From Phycicoccus avicenniae_A (lineage in GTDB: Bacteria; Actinomycetota; Actinomycetes; Actinomycetales; Dermatophilaceae), in contig NZ_JBNVZV010000018.1 in assembly GCF_050496545.1 (NCBI RefSeq), positions 1 to 64,000 of the forward strand: a stretch of DNA of 64,000 nucleotides, given 5' to 3'. Position 1 is the first letter of the stretch; the number at the start of each line of letters is the position of its first letter. The notes beneath the pieces were generated by a model, which saw nothing but the letters and a program-made list of their open reading frames with translations, was not told the origin of the DNA and searched no databases. Position numbers and translations under genes: made by a program. Shown piece after piece: positions 1 through 7,718 of the stretch.

Positions 1-1378
1 CGTCGCCGCGGCGCCGCCCGGGGCGAGCGAGCTCGTGAGCCGGGTCGCCTGCGAGCTGGTGAACGTGGCGTTCTACCGTGCCGACCCCGCGCTGGCCGCC
101 GAGGCCGGGACGCGGGCCGCCGCTCTGCTCGCCGGCGGGGCGACGGGCGCGGTCCGCGGCCGGTGCCTCATGGTCGAGGGGATGGCCGAGGTGCTCGCCG
201 GGCGCTCCGGGGAGCACGCGCTCGCCGCCGCCCTCGACGACCTGGGCGGGCTCGACCCACGGAGCGCGCCGTCCGCGCCCGAGGACCCCGGCGCGGACGA
301 CGACGCGGCGTGGGCCCTCGTGACCCTCATGTGGCTGCGCGGCGACGACGCCCCGGAGGAGCTCGCCCGCGCCATCGAGGCCCGGCGCAGCGCGTGGGCG
401 CTGGGGTCGCTGCCGCGGCTGCTGTTCCACCTCGGGCGCGACGCCGCGACTGCCGACCGCTGGTCCGACGCGCGGTCGGCCTACGCGGAGGCCATCGAGC
501 TCGCCCACGAGCTCGGCCACGCCACCGACGAGGCGGCGGCCCTGGTGGGGCTCGCGTGGGTCGAGGCCCGCGCCGGCGAGGCGGCGGAGAGTGGCGCGCA
601 CGCCGAGGCCGCCGTGGCCCTCGCCCGCCCGCGCGAGAACCGGATGGTCGAGGTGTGGGCCGACTTCGCGCGTGGCGACGCCGCCCTGGCGGTGGGGGAC
701 GTCGAGCAGGCCCGGACCCGGTATGCCGCACTGGCCCATCGCCTCGAGCAGACCGGGCTCGCGGACGTCGACGTCCACCCCGGGCCCGAGCTCGCCGAGT
801 GCCTGGTGCTCCTCGGGCGGGGTGACGAGGCGGCCGACGTGGTCGGGCGCTACTCCGCCCGGGCCCGCGCCAAGGCCCGCCCGTGGGCCCTGGCCCGGGC
901 CGCCCGCGCCGAGGGGCTGCTCGCCGCGCCGGAGACGGTCGACGACCGGTTCGGCGAGGCCGCCGCGCTGCACGCCCGCACGACCGACGGCTTCGAGGCC
1001 GCCCGCACCGCCCTCCTGCACGGCCAACGGCTGCGCCGCCTCCGGCGCCGGGTCGACGCCCGCGTCCCGCTGCGCCAGGCCCTGGCGACGTTCGAGCGGC
1101 TCGGGGCCGCACCGTGGGCCGACCGCGCCGCCGCCGAGCTCGAGGCGACCGGGGAGCCCACCGTCCGGCGCGCCGCGAACGTGCTCGGCGCGCTGACGCC
1201 CCGTGAGCGCCAGATCGTCGGGCTCGTCACCGACGGCCTGACGACCCGTGAGACGGCGCTGCGGCTCTTCCTCAGCCCCAAGACGGTCGAGTACCACCTG
1301 CGGAACGTCTACGCCCGGCTGGGCATCGCCTCGCGAAGCGAGCTGGCTGCGCTGGTCCACGACGGGAGCGGGGGGTGA
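1..1378 (+). CDS. LuxR-family transcriptional regulator, 3' part (truncated by window start)
   Basis: The reading frame is open to the first base of the window with no stop, so the true start lies upstream and only the C-terminal part (about 450 residues) is seen. The last 60 residues form a LuxR/NarL-type helix-turn-helix starting at LTPRERQIVGLV, followed by SPKTVEYHLRNVYARLGI, the usual DNA-recognition segment. The preceding 380 residues are Ala/Glu/Arg-rich helical sequence with TPR-like spacing (for example SDARSAYAEAIELAHELG), as in the large ATP-binding LuxR (LAL) regulators, whose N-terminal AAA domain would lie outside the window. Target genes cannot be inferred. The LuxR HTH is certain; LAL subfamily membership is inference from the TPR-like region. 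Confidence 0.85.
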   Translation, partial: VAAAPPGASELVSRVACELVNVAFYRADPALAAEAGTRAAALLAGGATGAVRGRCLMVEGMAEVLAGRSGEHALAAALDDLGGLDPRSAPSAPEDPGADDDAAWALVTLMWLRGDDAPEELARAIEARRSAWALGSLPRLLFHLGRDAATADRWSDARSAYAEAIELAHELGHATDEAAALVGLAWVEARAGEAAESGAHAEAAVALARPRENRMVEVWADFARGDAALAVGDVEQARTRYAALAHRLEQTGLADVDVHPGPELAECLVLLGRGDEAADVVGRYSARARAKARPWALARAARAEGLLAAPETVDDRFGEAAALHARTTDGFEAARTALLHGQRLRRLRRRVDARVPLRQALATFERLGAAPWADRAAAELEATGEPTVRRAANVLGALTPRERQIVGLVTDGLTTRETALRLFLSPKTVEYHLRNVYARLGIASRSELAALVHDGSGG

Positions 1379-1396
1379 GCGGGGCCCACCACGCCC

Positions 1397-1402
1397 TAGG
1401 CT
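1397..1402 (+). promoter_or_regulatory. -10 element of a probable leaderless promoter
   Basis: TAGGCT matches the actinobacterial TANNNT -10 pattern and ends 7 bases before the ATG at 1410. No ribosome binding site lies between them, so transcription probably starts at or next to the start codon. The same layout recurs at several other genes here. Confidence 0.5.
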
Positions 1403-1409
1403 CGTCCCG

Positions 1410-2912
1410 ATGACCGTTCACCCGCCCCGCGTCGACGACGCCCTCGTCGCCCGCCTGCGTGCCGACCTCGTCGCGTCCGACTTCACCGTCGCGGGCGTGA
1501 CAGCGCTGCTGGGCCCGATGGCGGCCGCCGCGCTCGAGCGTGACCAGGCGTTGCCGGCCCAGCGCGCCACCGACGCCTCCTCGGACCCGCGGGCGGCGCT
1601 CGTGCGGCTCTTCACCCTCGGCGACCCCGTCGACGCCCCCGAGGTCGAGGCCGCCCTGCCGACGCTCGGGGTGTCCGGTGCCGCCGAGCTCGGGCTCGTG
1701 GCCCCCGAGGGCGACGCCCTCGTCGCGCTCTGCGACCTGCGGCCGTACGCCGCCGACGGCGCCGACTGGTGGGTGGCCTCCGACCTCGGTGAGCTGGCCA
1801 CCGGCCGGCCGCTGAGCCCCGACCACGTCCTGGGTGTCGGCGGCGCCTCGGCCACCCTCGCGTCGTGGAGCCCCCGGCCGCCGGTCGGGAGGGCCCTGGA
1901 CCTCGGCACCGGGTGCGGGGTGCAGGCGCTCCACCTCGGGGCGCACGCCGAGCGCGTCGTCGTCACCGATCTCTCCGAGCGGGCCCTGGCCTACGCCCGC
2001 TTCAACGCCGCGCTCAACGGGCTCGAGTGGGAGGTCCGCTCCGGCTCGATGCTCGACCCCGTGGCCGGCGAGCGCTTCGACCTCGTCGTCTCCAACCCGC
2101 CGTTCGTCATCACCCCGCGCTCGGGTGGCGTGCCGCTCTTCGAGTACCGGGACGGTGGCGCATCCGGGGACGCGGTCGTCGCCGACCTCGTCCGCAGCGT
2201 CGGCGCGCACCTCGAGCCCGGCGGCATCGCCCAGCTCCTCGGCAACTGGGAGGTCCCGCGCGGCCGCTCGTGGACCGAGCGCGTGGGGGAGTGGCTCGAC
2301 GGCACGGGGCTCGACGCGTGGGTCGTCCAGCGCGAGGTGCAGGATCCCGCGGAGTACGCCGAGACCTGGGCGCGCGACGGCGGCCACCACCCCGGCACCG
2401 CCGACTTCAACGCGATGTACACCGAGTGGCTCGACGACTTCGCGGCGCGCGACGTCGAGGCGATCGGCTTCGGGGTCGTGACGGTGCAGCGACCGGTCGG
2501 GGACCGCGAACCGTTCCGCGACCTCGTCGACGTGCCCGGCCCGGTCGAGCAGCCGATGGGCCCCGCCGTCCTGCGTGGTCTGCGGGCGCGCACCTGGCTG
2601 GCCGAGCACGACGACGACGCCGTCCTCGACACCGCCTGGCGCTGCGCCGAGGACGTCACCGAGGAGCGGCACAGCGTTCCGGGAGAGCCCGATCCGCGCA
2701 TCATCGCTCTGCGGCAGGGTGGCGGGCTGCGGTGCCGGCTGACCCTCACGACGGTGACCGCGGCCCTGGTGTCCGTCTGCGACGGAGAGCTGGTGGCGCG
2801 GGCGGCGGTGGCCGCGATCGCTGGCCTGCTCGACCTCGAAGACGCCGACGTGCGCGCCGAGGCGGTGACCTTCCTCCGGGACGCGGTCCGCGACGGGCTC
2901 CTCGTCCGCTGA
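1410..2912 (+). CDS. Class I SAM-dependent methyltransferase (HemK/PrmC-like fold)
   Basis: This 500-residue protein has a SAM-binding glycine motif, LDLGTGCGVQALHLG, around residue 165, followed by the acidic strand VVVTDLSERAL. An NPPF motif at 229-232 (FDLVVSNPPFVI) is the signature of methyltransferases acting on amide or exocyclic amino nitrogens. About 150 residues precede the catalytic domain and about 200 follow it. The C-terminal part looks like a small accessory domain. This arrangement is common in actinobacterial proteins usually annotated only as 'methyltransferase'. The substrate (protein glutamine, rRNA or DNA base) is unknown. The ATG at 1410 is chosen because a -10-like box precedes it at leaderless spacing and the protein aligns well from there. 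Confidence 0.85.
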   Translation: MTVHPPRVDDALVARLRADLVASDFTVAGVTALLGPMAAAALERDQALPAQRATDASSDPRAALVRLFTLGDPVDAPEVEAALPTLGVSGAAELGLVAPEGDALVALCDLRPYAADGADWWVASDLGELATGRPLSPDHVLGVGGASATLASWSPRPPVGRALDLGTGCGVQALHLGAHAERVVVTDLSERALAYARFNAALNGLEWEVRSGSMLDPVAGERFDLVVSNPPFVITPRSGGVPLFEYRDGGASGDAVVADLVRSVGAHLEPGGIAQLLGNWEVPRGRSWTERVGEWLDGTGLDAWVVQREVQDPAEYAETWARDGGHHPGTADFNAMYTEWLDDFAARDVEAIGFGVVTVQRPVGDREPFRDLVDVPGPVEQPMGPAVLRGLRARTWLAEHDDDAVLDTAWRCAEDVTEERHSVPGEPDPRIIALRQGGGLRCRLTLTTVTAALVSVCDGELVARAAVAAIAGLLDLEDADVRAEAVTFLRDAVRDGLLVR

Positions 2913-2976
2913 GCGCCGGCGCCGCCGACCGGACCCGCGAATGATGGTGGGTCGGCCCGGATCCCCGTCGCCGCGA

Positions 2977-3139
2977 CCGGTTTCCTGGTCGTCGCGACCG
3001 GTTTCGTGGTCGCGGTGTCCGGTATCGCGGTCATCGCGACCGGTTTCCTGGTCGTCGCGACCGGTATCGCGGTCCTGGCGTCCGGTTTCGTGGTCGCGGT
3101 GTCCGGTATCCCGGTCGTGTCGTCCGGTTCCCGGGAGGG
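2977..3139. repeat. 21-bp tandem repeat array (seven full units and one partial)
   Basis: CCGGT recurs at 2977, 2998, 3019, 3040, 3061, 3082, 3103 and 3124, an exact 21-bp period. The unit is approximately CCGGTWTCSYGGTCGYSGYGW. Units 1 and 4 are identical, as are units 2 and 6. Within most units GACC and GGTC form a short inverted repeat around CGGTTTC(C/G)T, so each could form a small hairpin. The array lies in a 371-bp gap (2913-3283) with no convincing gene. Being a multiple of 3 it leaves open frames on both strands (heptapeptide repeats), which I regard as incidental. Two helical turns per unit would place every copy on the same DNA face. Confidence 0.85.
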
Positions 3140-3191
3140 CGCACCCCCTCCCGCGGGGTGTCGGCTGCGGTGCCGGTGCGGATGAGAGCGG

Positions 3192-3219
3192 TCTCATGAT
3201 GCTCTCCCGCGCGTCTCAT
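3192..3219 (+). promoter_or_regulatory. TCTCAT direct repeats at 11-bp spacing (candidate OmpR-type regulator site)
   Basis: TCTCAT, TCTCCC and TCTCAT start at 3192, 3203 and 3214, exactly 11 bp apart. ATGAGA at 3182-3187 adds a perfect inverted copy (ATGAGA-GCGG-TCTCAT). Tandem half-sites 11 bp apart are typical of OmpR-family response regulators. The same pair occurs at 7487-7503, before the operon that encodes an OmpR-family regulator. Inference: this site controls the secreted-protein gene that starts at 3284. Confidence 0.5.
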
Positions 3220-3283
3220 CGAGACCCGTGAGGCTGGCACCTCCCGAGGCGGCACCGCGTCGCCCACCACCAGGAGGTTTCTC

Positions 3284-3742
3284 ATGCGCAGCATCCCCCG
3301 CACGGCCTGGGTCGTGAGCGGTGCCCTCGGTGCCGCGGCGATCGTCGGGTCCGCCGTCGCCGCCGGCGCCGCCACCGCCGACGACGCCGCGACCCCGAGC
3401 GTCGCCCGCTCCAGCGACGACGCGAGCGCGAGCCCGTCCGCGACCCCGAGCCCGGACCCCTCGCCCTCCGACGTGCCGACCGTCCCGGCCCCGACCGACA
3501 GCGCGACGGCCGACACCGCCGTCACCCCGGCGACGCCCGCCACCGCGCCGACCGCCGCCACGCCCGCGACCCCGGCCTCGCCCGTCAGCGCCGCGACCCC
3601 CGTGACGCCGGCCTCGCCGGTCAGCGCGGCGACCCCGGCCACCCCGCCCACCCCGGCGTCGGCCGCGACCTCGGCGACGCCCGCCACCCCGGCGACGCCG
3701 GCCACGCCCGCGACCCCCGCCACGGCGCCCAGCGCGGACTGA
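3284..3742 (+). CDS. Secreted Pro/Ala/Thr-rich low-complexity protein
   Basis: The protein is 152 residues. It starts with a signal peptide (MRSIPRTAWVVSGALGAAAI, cleavage probably near AAGAATA, about residue 30). The remainder is nearly all Ala, Pro, Thr, Ser and Val, with repeated ATPATP and SPVSAATP blocks and no globular domain. Such sequences act as extended, often glycosylated cell-wall linkers or mucin-like proteins in actinomycetes; no specific function can be assigned. AGGAGG lies 8 bases before the ATG, a strong ribosome binding site. A phosphotransferase gene begins 3 bp downstream, so the two are probably co-transcribed. TCTCAT direct repeats 65 bp upstream suggest control by the two-component system encoded at 4951-7058. 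Confidence 0.75.
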   Translation: MRSIPRTAWVVSGALGAAAIVGSAVAAGAATADDAATPSVARSSDDASASPSATPSPDPSPSDVPTVPAPTDSATADTAVTPATPATAPTAATPATPASPVSAATPVTPASPVSAATPATPPTPASAATSATPATPATPATPATPATAPSAD

Positions 3743-3745
3743 CCC

Positions 3746-4969
3746 GTGCCGCACGCGGTGCCGGACGTCGTCGGGGAGGGCGCGGGCGAGCTGCTCGCGC
3801 TCGCCGCGGCGACGACCGGCGCCCGCGTGCTGGGGCACGCCCTCCACGCGGTGGACGCCCGTCCGGGCGACGGGACCACCGCGGGGTACCGCGTCCGGGT
3901 CGAGCACCCGGACGGCTCCACCGGTGAGGACTACCTCCTCCTCTCGACGTCCGCGGCCCGCGGCGTCGACCCGGCGGCCCCCGGCCTCGTGACGCTGGGG
4001 TCCGAGGCGGGGCGCGTCCTCGCCTGGCGGTTCCCGGGCGACCCGGCCCTGCCCGGGCTCGCTCCGGCCTGCGACCCGGTCCGCGCGGCCACCCTGCTGC
4101 CGCGCGGACCGCTCGCCGGTCTGGCCCTGGTGGGGTACCGCCCCCTGCGCCGGGCCGTCGTGCGCCTCGACGGCGAGGACGGACCACGATGGGTCAAGGT
4201 CCTGCGCACCGGGGCCGACGCCCGCGGCGGCTGGGCGGACGTGCGTGGCCGCCTGGAGATGCTCCACGCCGCCGGGCTGCCCGTGCCCGAGGTCGCCACC
4301 GAGGACGAGGCCCTCGGCCTGCTCGTGCTCGAGCACCTCCCGGGACGCCCGCTCCTCGACGCCGTCGTGGCCGACGACGCCCGCGGTGTCGAGGTCGAGC
4401 ACCTCGTCGGCCTCCTCGACCGGCTCCCCGCTGCCGTCCTCGACCTCCCCGCCCGCCCGGCCTGGTCGGACCGCGCGCGTCAGTACGCGGGCGCGCTCGC
4501 CGGCACCCCCCTCGCCGCGCGGGCCGCCGGCGTCGCCGAGGCGGTGCGCCGCGGCTCGGCCGACACCGACCTCGGCCCGCTCGTGCCCACCCACGGCGAC
4601 CTCCACGAGGGCCAGCTCACCGCCGACCCCCACCACGCCGGATGGCGTCTGCGCGGGCTGCTCGACGTCGACACGGTCGGCCCGGGACACCGGGTCGACG
4701 ACCTCGCCTGCCTCCTCGCCCACGCCGAGGCCCTCGGGCCGGCCGGTGCCGGCGTCGCACGGCGGTGGAGGCGCGACGCCCGCCGGCTCGCCGATCCCGC
4801 CGCCCTCGAGGTGCGCGCGGCCGGCGTCCTGCTCTCGCTGGCGGTCGGCGCGCACGACCGTGAACGGGCCGGGGCCGCGCCGGGGGCCGGCCCCGACGCC
4901 GGCGGCCTCCTCGCCCTGGCCGAGGCCGCGCTGGCCCGGTGCGGCGCGGCTCAGCCGTCGAGCCGGTAA
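3746..4969 (+). CDS. Aminoglycoside-phosphotransferase-like (APH fold) protein
   Basis: This 407-residue protein has the kinase-like APH/choline-kinase motifs in order: VKVLR (lysine strand), LVLEHLPGRPL (hinge), the Brenner motif PTHGDLHEGQL and the metal-binding segment LLDVDTVGPGHRVDDLA. The usual HGDxxxxN motif has Gln in place of the Asn. The DVD aspartates and the HGD are kept, so activity is possible but not assured. The substrate is unknown; members phosphorylate aminoglycosides, sugars, choline or macrolides, and many are housekeeping. The GTG start 3 bp after the preceding stop gives an operon-like spacing. Its 3' end overlaps the convergent response-regulator gene by 19 bp. Confidence 0.75.
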   Translation: MPHAVPDVVGEGAGELLALAAATTGARVLGHALHAVDARPGDGTTAGYRVRVEHPDGSTGEDYLLLSTSAARGVDPAAPGLVTLGSEAGRVLAWRFPGDPALPGLAPACDPVRAATLLPRGPLAGLALVGYRPLRRAVVRLDGEDGPRWVKVLRTGADARGGWADVRGRLEMLHAAGLPVPEVATEDEALGLLVLEHLPGRPLLDAVVADDARGVEVEHLVGLLDRLPAAVLDLPARPAWSDRARQYAGALAGTPLAARAAGVAEAVRRGSADTDLGPLVPTHGDLHEGQLTADPHHAGWRLRGLLDVDTVGPGHRVDDLACLLAHAEALGPAGAGVARRWRRDARRLADPAALEVRAAGVLLSLAVGAHDRERAGAAPGAGPDAGGLLALAEAALARCGAAQPSSR

Positions 4970-5613
4970 CCCATCCCGCGGACCGTCGCGATCACCTCGG
5001 TGCCGAGCTTGTTGCGCAGGTAGCGCACGTACACGTCGACGACGTTGGAGCCCGGGTCGAAGTCGTAGCCCCACACCCGTGACAGCAGCTGCTCGCGCGA
5101 GAGCACCTGCCCCGGGTGGCGCAGGAACGCCTCGGCGAGGGCGAACTCGCGCGCCGACAGCTCGACCTCGCGCCCGCCGACGCCGGCCCGGCGGGTCCGC
5201 AGGTCGAGCGACACCGAACCATGCTCGAGCGTCGTCGTCTCGCCGGGCCCGGACGGCGTGCTCAGCCGGCGCCGGATGCGGGCCAGCAGCTCCTCGAAGC
5301 GGAACGGCTTGGGCATGTAGTCGTCGGCGCCGCCCTCGAGCCCGGCAACGGTGTCCTCGACCGACGTCCGGGCCGTCAGGATGATGACCGGTGTCGCGGA
5401 ACCCGTCTCGCGCATCCGGCGCAGGACCGCGAAGCCGTCGGTGTCGGGGAGGCCGAGGTCGAGGACGACGAGGTCCACCTCGCCGGACCGGACGATCTCC
5501 AGGGCGTCGGCCCCGGTCCGCACCGTCGTCGGCTGCATGCCGGCGGCGCGCAGGCCCTTCGCGACGAAGGCGGCGATGCGCTCCTCGTCCTCGACGACCA
5601 GGATGCGGCTCAC
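4951..5613 (-). CDS. OmpR/PhoB-family response regulator (MprA-like)
   Basis: The 220-residue protein carries an N-terminal receiver (ILVVEDEE acidic pocket, phospho-acceptor in VVLDLGLPDTDG, conserved Lys in YMPKPF) and a C-terminal winged-helix OmpR domain (VELSAREFALAEAFLRHPGQ, then VVDVYVRYLRNKLG and VRGMGYRL). This is the textbook OmpR/PhoB architecture and length. The GTG start at 5613 overlaps the stop of the upstream kinase gene by 4 nt (GTGA), and GAGGAGG precedes it, so translation is coupled. It is the last gene of a three-gene operon (secreted Asp-rich protein, kinase, regulator). Candidate binding sites are the 11-bp-spaced TCTCAT repeats at 3192-3219 and 7487-7503. Confidence 0.93.
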   Translation of the reverse strand: MSRILVVEDEERIAAFVAKGLRAAGMQPTTVRTGADALEIVRSGEVDLVVLDLGLPDTDGFAVLRRMRETGSATPVIILTARTSVEDTVAGLEGGADDYMPKPFRFEELLARIRRRLSTPSGPGETTTLEHGSVSLDLRTRRAGVGGREVELSAREFALAEAFLRHPGQVLSREQLLSRVWGYDFDPGSNVVDVYVRYLRNKLGTEVIATVRGMGYRLDG

Positions 5614-7058
5614 GGGACCTCCTCGGGGTGGAGCTCGAGAGGCCGGGTGGCCTGGCCGTCGGTCGTCACCGGGAGGTCGAGGACGACGGTGGTCCCCCGT
5701 CCGCGGACCGACGACAGGCGCACCTCCCCGCCGTGCCCGGAGACGATGGCGGCGACGATCGCCAGGCCGAGACCGGAGCCGGGGACCCCGGCATCGAGGG
5801 CCGCGCGTCCTCGGGTGAAGCGCTCGAAGACCCGGTCCACGTCCTCGGGGTCGATACCCAGCCCCTCGTCGGACACGCTGAGCCGCAACCGGTTCCCCTC
5901 GAGCGAGGAGCCGATGGTCACCCGCGAGCCGGGTGCCGAGTAGCTGACGGCGTTGGCGGCCAGCTGGAGCCACGCCTGGGTCAGCCGGACGGGGTCGACG
6001 TCGCACTCGACGTCGGCCCGCGAGCCGACCACCCAGGTGCGGGCGCCGAGCATCCGCGCCTTGTCGAGCACGTCGTCGGTGAGGACGCCGATCCGGGTCG
6101 GGACGCGGCGGACGAAGTCGGGGCGCTCGGTGCCGGCCAGCACGAGCAGGTCGTCGACGAGGACCCGCATCCGCTGGACCTCGTCGAGGGTGAGGTCGCG
6201 CGTGGCCGCGACGTCGTGCGGGTCGGTGACGTCCACGAGCTCCAGGTGGCCGCCGATCACCGTCAGCGGGGTGCGCAGCTCGTGCCCGACGTCGTCGAGG
6301 AGCCGGCGCTGACCGTCGATGGAGGCCTCGAGCCGGTCGAGCATGGCGTTGACGGTCCGGGTGAGCTCGGCGACGTCGTCGGTGCCGCGCACCGGGATCC
6401 GCTCGGAGAGGTCGGTCTCGGTGATGCGCTGCGCCGTGGAGCGCAGGTCGTCGAGGGGACGCAGGAGGCGGCGCAGGACCAGCGACCCGACGACCGCCAC
6501 CACGGCGAGAGCGCCGAGGGCGACGAGGGCGTAGGTGCGCCAGGTGGCGGCCAGCGCGTCGAGCTCGGCGTCCCGGTCCGCGGCGAGCACGTAGAGGCCG
6601 AGGCGCGGGTCGCCGCTCACCCGCACGGGGACGGTGGCGACGCGGTAGGTGGTGCGGGTGGTCGTGACCGTGGTCAGCCGGGCACGGTCGGTGGCCACGG
6701 CCGCGACGGCGTCGACGAGCTGGGCGTCGTCCTCGAGCCGGAGGCGGACCGTGCGCGGCGCGTACCACGTGGGCCGGCCGTCGACGAGCGCCATCATCCC
6801 CTCGTCGGGCAGGGGCACGGTCTGCTGGAGAGCCCGGCGCAGGCTCTCGGGTGCGCCGCCCTCGGTCGTGCTCGACGCGGACTGGCGCAGCTGGGCCACC
6901 GAGCGGGAGAGGTTGGCCTCGATGCGCTCGTCGGCCTGCCGGCGCTGGATCACCCAGGTGAGCACCCCGCCCACCCCGAGGGCGAGCAGGACGAGCAGCA
7001 CGAGGACGGCGACCACCTTGGTGCGCACCGTCGGCGCCGCCCGGTCAGCCGTCGTCAC
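5610..7058 (-). CDS. Sensor histidine kinase (HAMP-HisKA, MprB/PhoQ-type)
   Basis: This 482-residue membrane kinase has TM1 near residues 13-36 and an extracytoplasmic domain of about 130 residues with no recognisable fold. TM2 (ALVALGALAVVAVVGSLVL) is followed by HAMP (RRLLRPLDDLRSTAQRIT), HisKA (DVGHELRTPLTVIGGH, phospho-His 259) and a HATPase domain (N box ANAVSYS, G1 DEGLGI, G2 GSGLGLAI). It would phosphorylate the regulator encoded at 4951-5613. The GTG start at 7058 has GAGG 6 nt upstream and overlaps the preceding secreted-protein gene by 14 bp, which argues for translational coupling and a shared function. The signal sensed is unknown. Confidence 0.92.
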   Translation of the reverse strand: MTTADRAAPTVRTKVVAVLVLLVLLALGVGGVLTWVIQRRQADERIEANLSRSVAQLRQSASSTTEGGAPESLRRALQQTVPLPDEGMMALVDGRPTWYAPRTVRLRLEDDAQLVDAVAAVATDRARLTTVTTTRTTYRVATVPVRVSGDPRLGLYVLAADRDAELDALAATWRTYALVALGALAVVAVVGSLVLRRLLRPLDDLRSTAQRITETDLSERIPVRGTDDVAELTRTVNAMLDRLEASIDGQRRLLDDVGHELRTPLTVIGGHLELVDVTDPHDVAATRDLTLDEVQRMRVLVDDLLVLAGTERPDFVRRVPTRIGVLTDDVLDKARMLGARTWVVGSRADVECDVDPVRLTQAWLQLAANAVSYSAPGSRVTIGSSLEGNRLRLSVSDEGLGIDPEDVDRVFERFTRGRAALDAGVPGSGLGLAIVAAIVSGHGGEVRLSSVRGRGTTVVLDLPVTTDGQATRPLELHPEEVP

Positions 7059-7464
7059 GCTCGTCCTCGCCGCCGCCCGGGCCGCGGTGGCTGCCGCCGT
7101 CCCCACCATCGTCGTTGTCGCCGTCGCCGTCGTCGTCCGGCTCGTCCGGCTCGTCGTCATCGTCGTCGTCATCGGTCGACCGGGGGGCGGGCGGGTCGAC
7201 CGGTGCCGGCGTCACCGGGCCGGTCGTGGTGGGACGCGCCGTGGCCCCGGGACGGGCCGTGGGGGACGCGGAAAGGCTGGCACCGGAGCCGGGCGTCGGG
7301 TCCGCGCTCGGGGTCGGCGACGGTGCGGCGGTGGGGTCGACGACGACCGGGTCGCCGAGCGGGACGTCGGACGGCGCGGCCAGCGTGGTGGCGAGCGCGG
7401 CGCCCCCGAGGCCCAGCGCGACGCCCAGCGCAAGGAGCGCGACGACGAGGGCTCGACGGGACAC
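7045..7464 (-). CDS. Secreted Asp-rich acidic protein, co-encoded with a sensor kinase
   Basis: The protein is 139 residues: a signal peptide (SRRALVVALLALGVALGLGG), then a Pro/Thr/Ser/Ala linker, then a strongly acidic tail with a run of seven Asp followed by EPDEPDDDGDGDNDDGGDGG. No globular domain is recognised. The tail could bind cations or cationic peptides. The GTG at 7464 is preferred because GAGGA lies 9 nt upstream and the signal peptide begins directly; an ATG at 7488 would add eight residues. The gene overlaps the kinase gene by 14 bp, which suggests an accessory signal-binding partner of the kinase, as known for some secreted proteins encoded with sensor kinases (inference). TCTCAT repeats lie just upstream. 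Confidence 0.7.
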   Translation of the reverse strand: MSRRALVVALLALGVALGLGGAALATTLAAPSDVPLGDPVVVDPTAAPSPTPSADPTPGSGASLSASPTARPGATARPTTTGPVTPAPVDPPAPRSTDDDDDDDEPDEPDDDGDGDNDDGGDGGSHRGPGGGEDERDDG

Positions 7465-7486
7465 CGCGACATCCTCGCAGCCGGTC

Positions 7487-7503
7487 ATGAGAGGGGGATG
7501 AGA
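7487..7503 (-). promoter_or_regulatory. TCTCAT direct repeat pair at 11-bp spacing
   Basis: On the minus strand TCTCAT-CCCCC-TCTCAT lies 22 nt upstream of the GTG start at 7464. It is the same motif, orientation and spacing as at 3192-3219. It is a candidate autoregulatory site for the OmpR-family regulator of this operon. If the true start were the ATG at 7488, the site would overlap the start codon. Confidence 0.5.
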
Positions 7504-7529
7504 CGGCCACCGCGTCGTCGGGGGAGGGA

Positions 7530-7545
7530 TGTGACCGGCGTCACA
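7530..7545. promoter_or_regulatory. CRP/GlxR-type binding site
   Basis: TGTGA-CCGGCG-TCACA matches the CRP-family consensus TGTGA-N6-TCACA perfectly and extends to a 20-bp inverted repeat at 7528-7547 (GATGTGAC/GTCACATC). It lies between the divergent two-component operon and the tetR-exporter operon, about 65 bp upstream of the former. A cAMP-responsive CRP/GlxR regulator encoded elsewhere is the likely ligand. Confidence 0.6.
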
Positions 7546-7563
7546 TCGGCGCGCCGCCGCGCA

Positions 7564-7579
7564 ATGCCCCGCGGGGCAT
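7564..7579. repeat. Perfect 16-bp palindrome
   Basis: ATGCCCCGCGGGGCAT is self-complementary and lies in the 289-bp gap between 7464 and 7754. It could be an operator or a stem-loop; nothing further distinguishes these. No gene is visible in this gap. Confidence 0.4.
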
Positions 7580-7718
7580 CGACGTGCCGTGAGGATGATC
7601 CCCGCCGCGGATCGGAACTCCCTGTCGGGGAACCAACCCCGTCCGCCCTGCGGCCGGACGGCCCCGCTCCCCACACCCTGCCTCGGGGGGCGGGGCCGCC
7701 GCGTGTCCGGAACCGCTT

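Noticed and set aside
2977..3139. Possible CRISPR array
   Set aside because: The 21-bp units are contiguous with no spacers, and no cas genes are present.
1272..3197. 641-codon open frame on the minus strand, including a heptapeptide-repeat N-terminus over the 21-bp array
   Set aside because: It is antisense to the methyltransferase gene, has the Arg/Gly/Asp composition expected of a GC-rich shadow frame and no domain; the repeat stays open only because the 21-bp period is a multiple of three.
2941..3231. 96-codon plus-strand frame with RPVSWSx heptad repeats
   Set aside because: No ribosome binding site and no sequence outside the repeat; explained by the in-phase DNA repeat. It would be reconsidered if conserved elsewhere.
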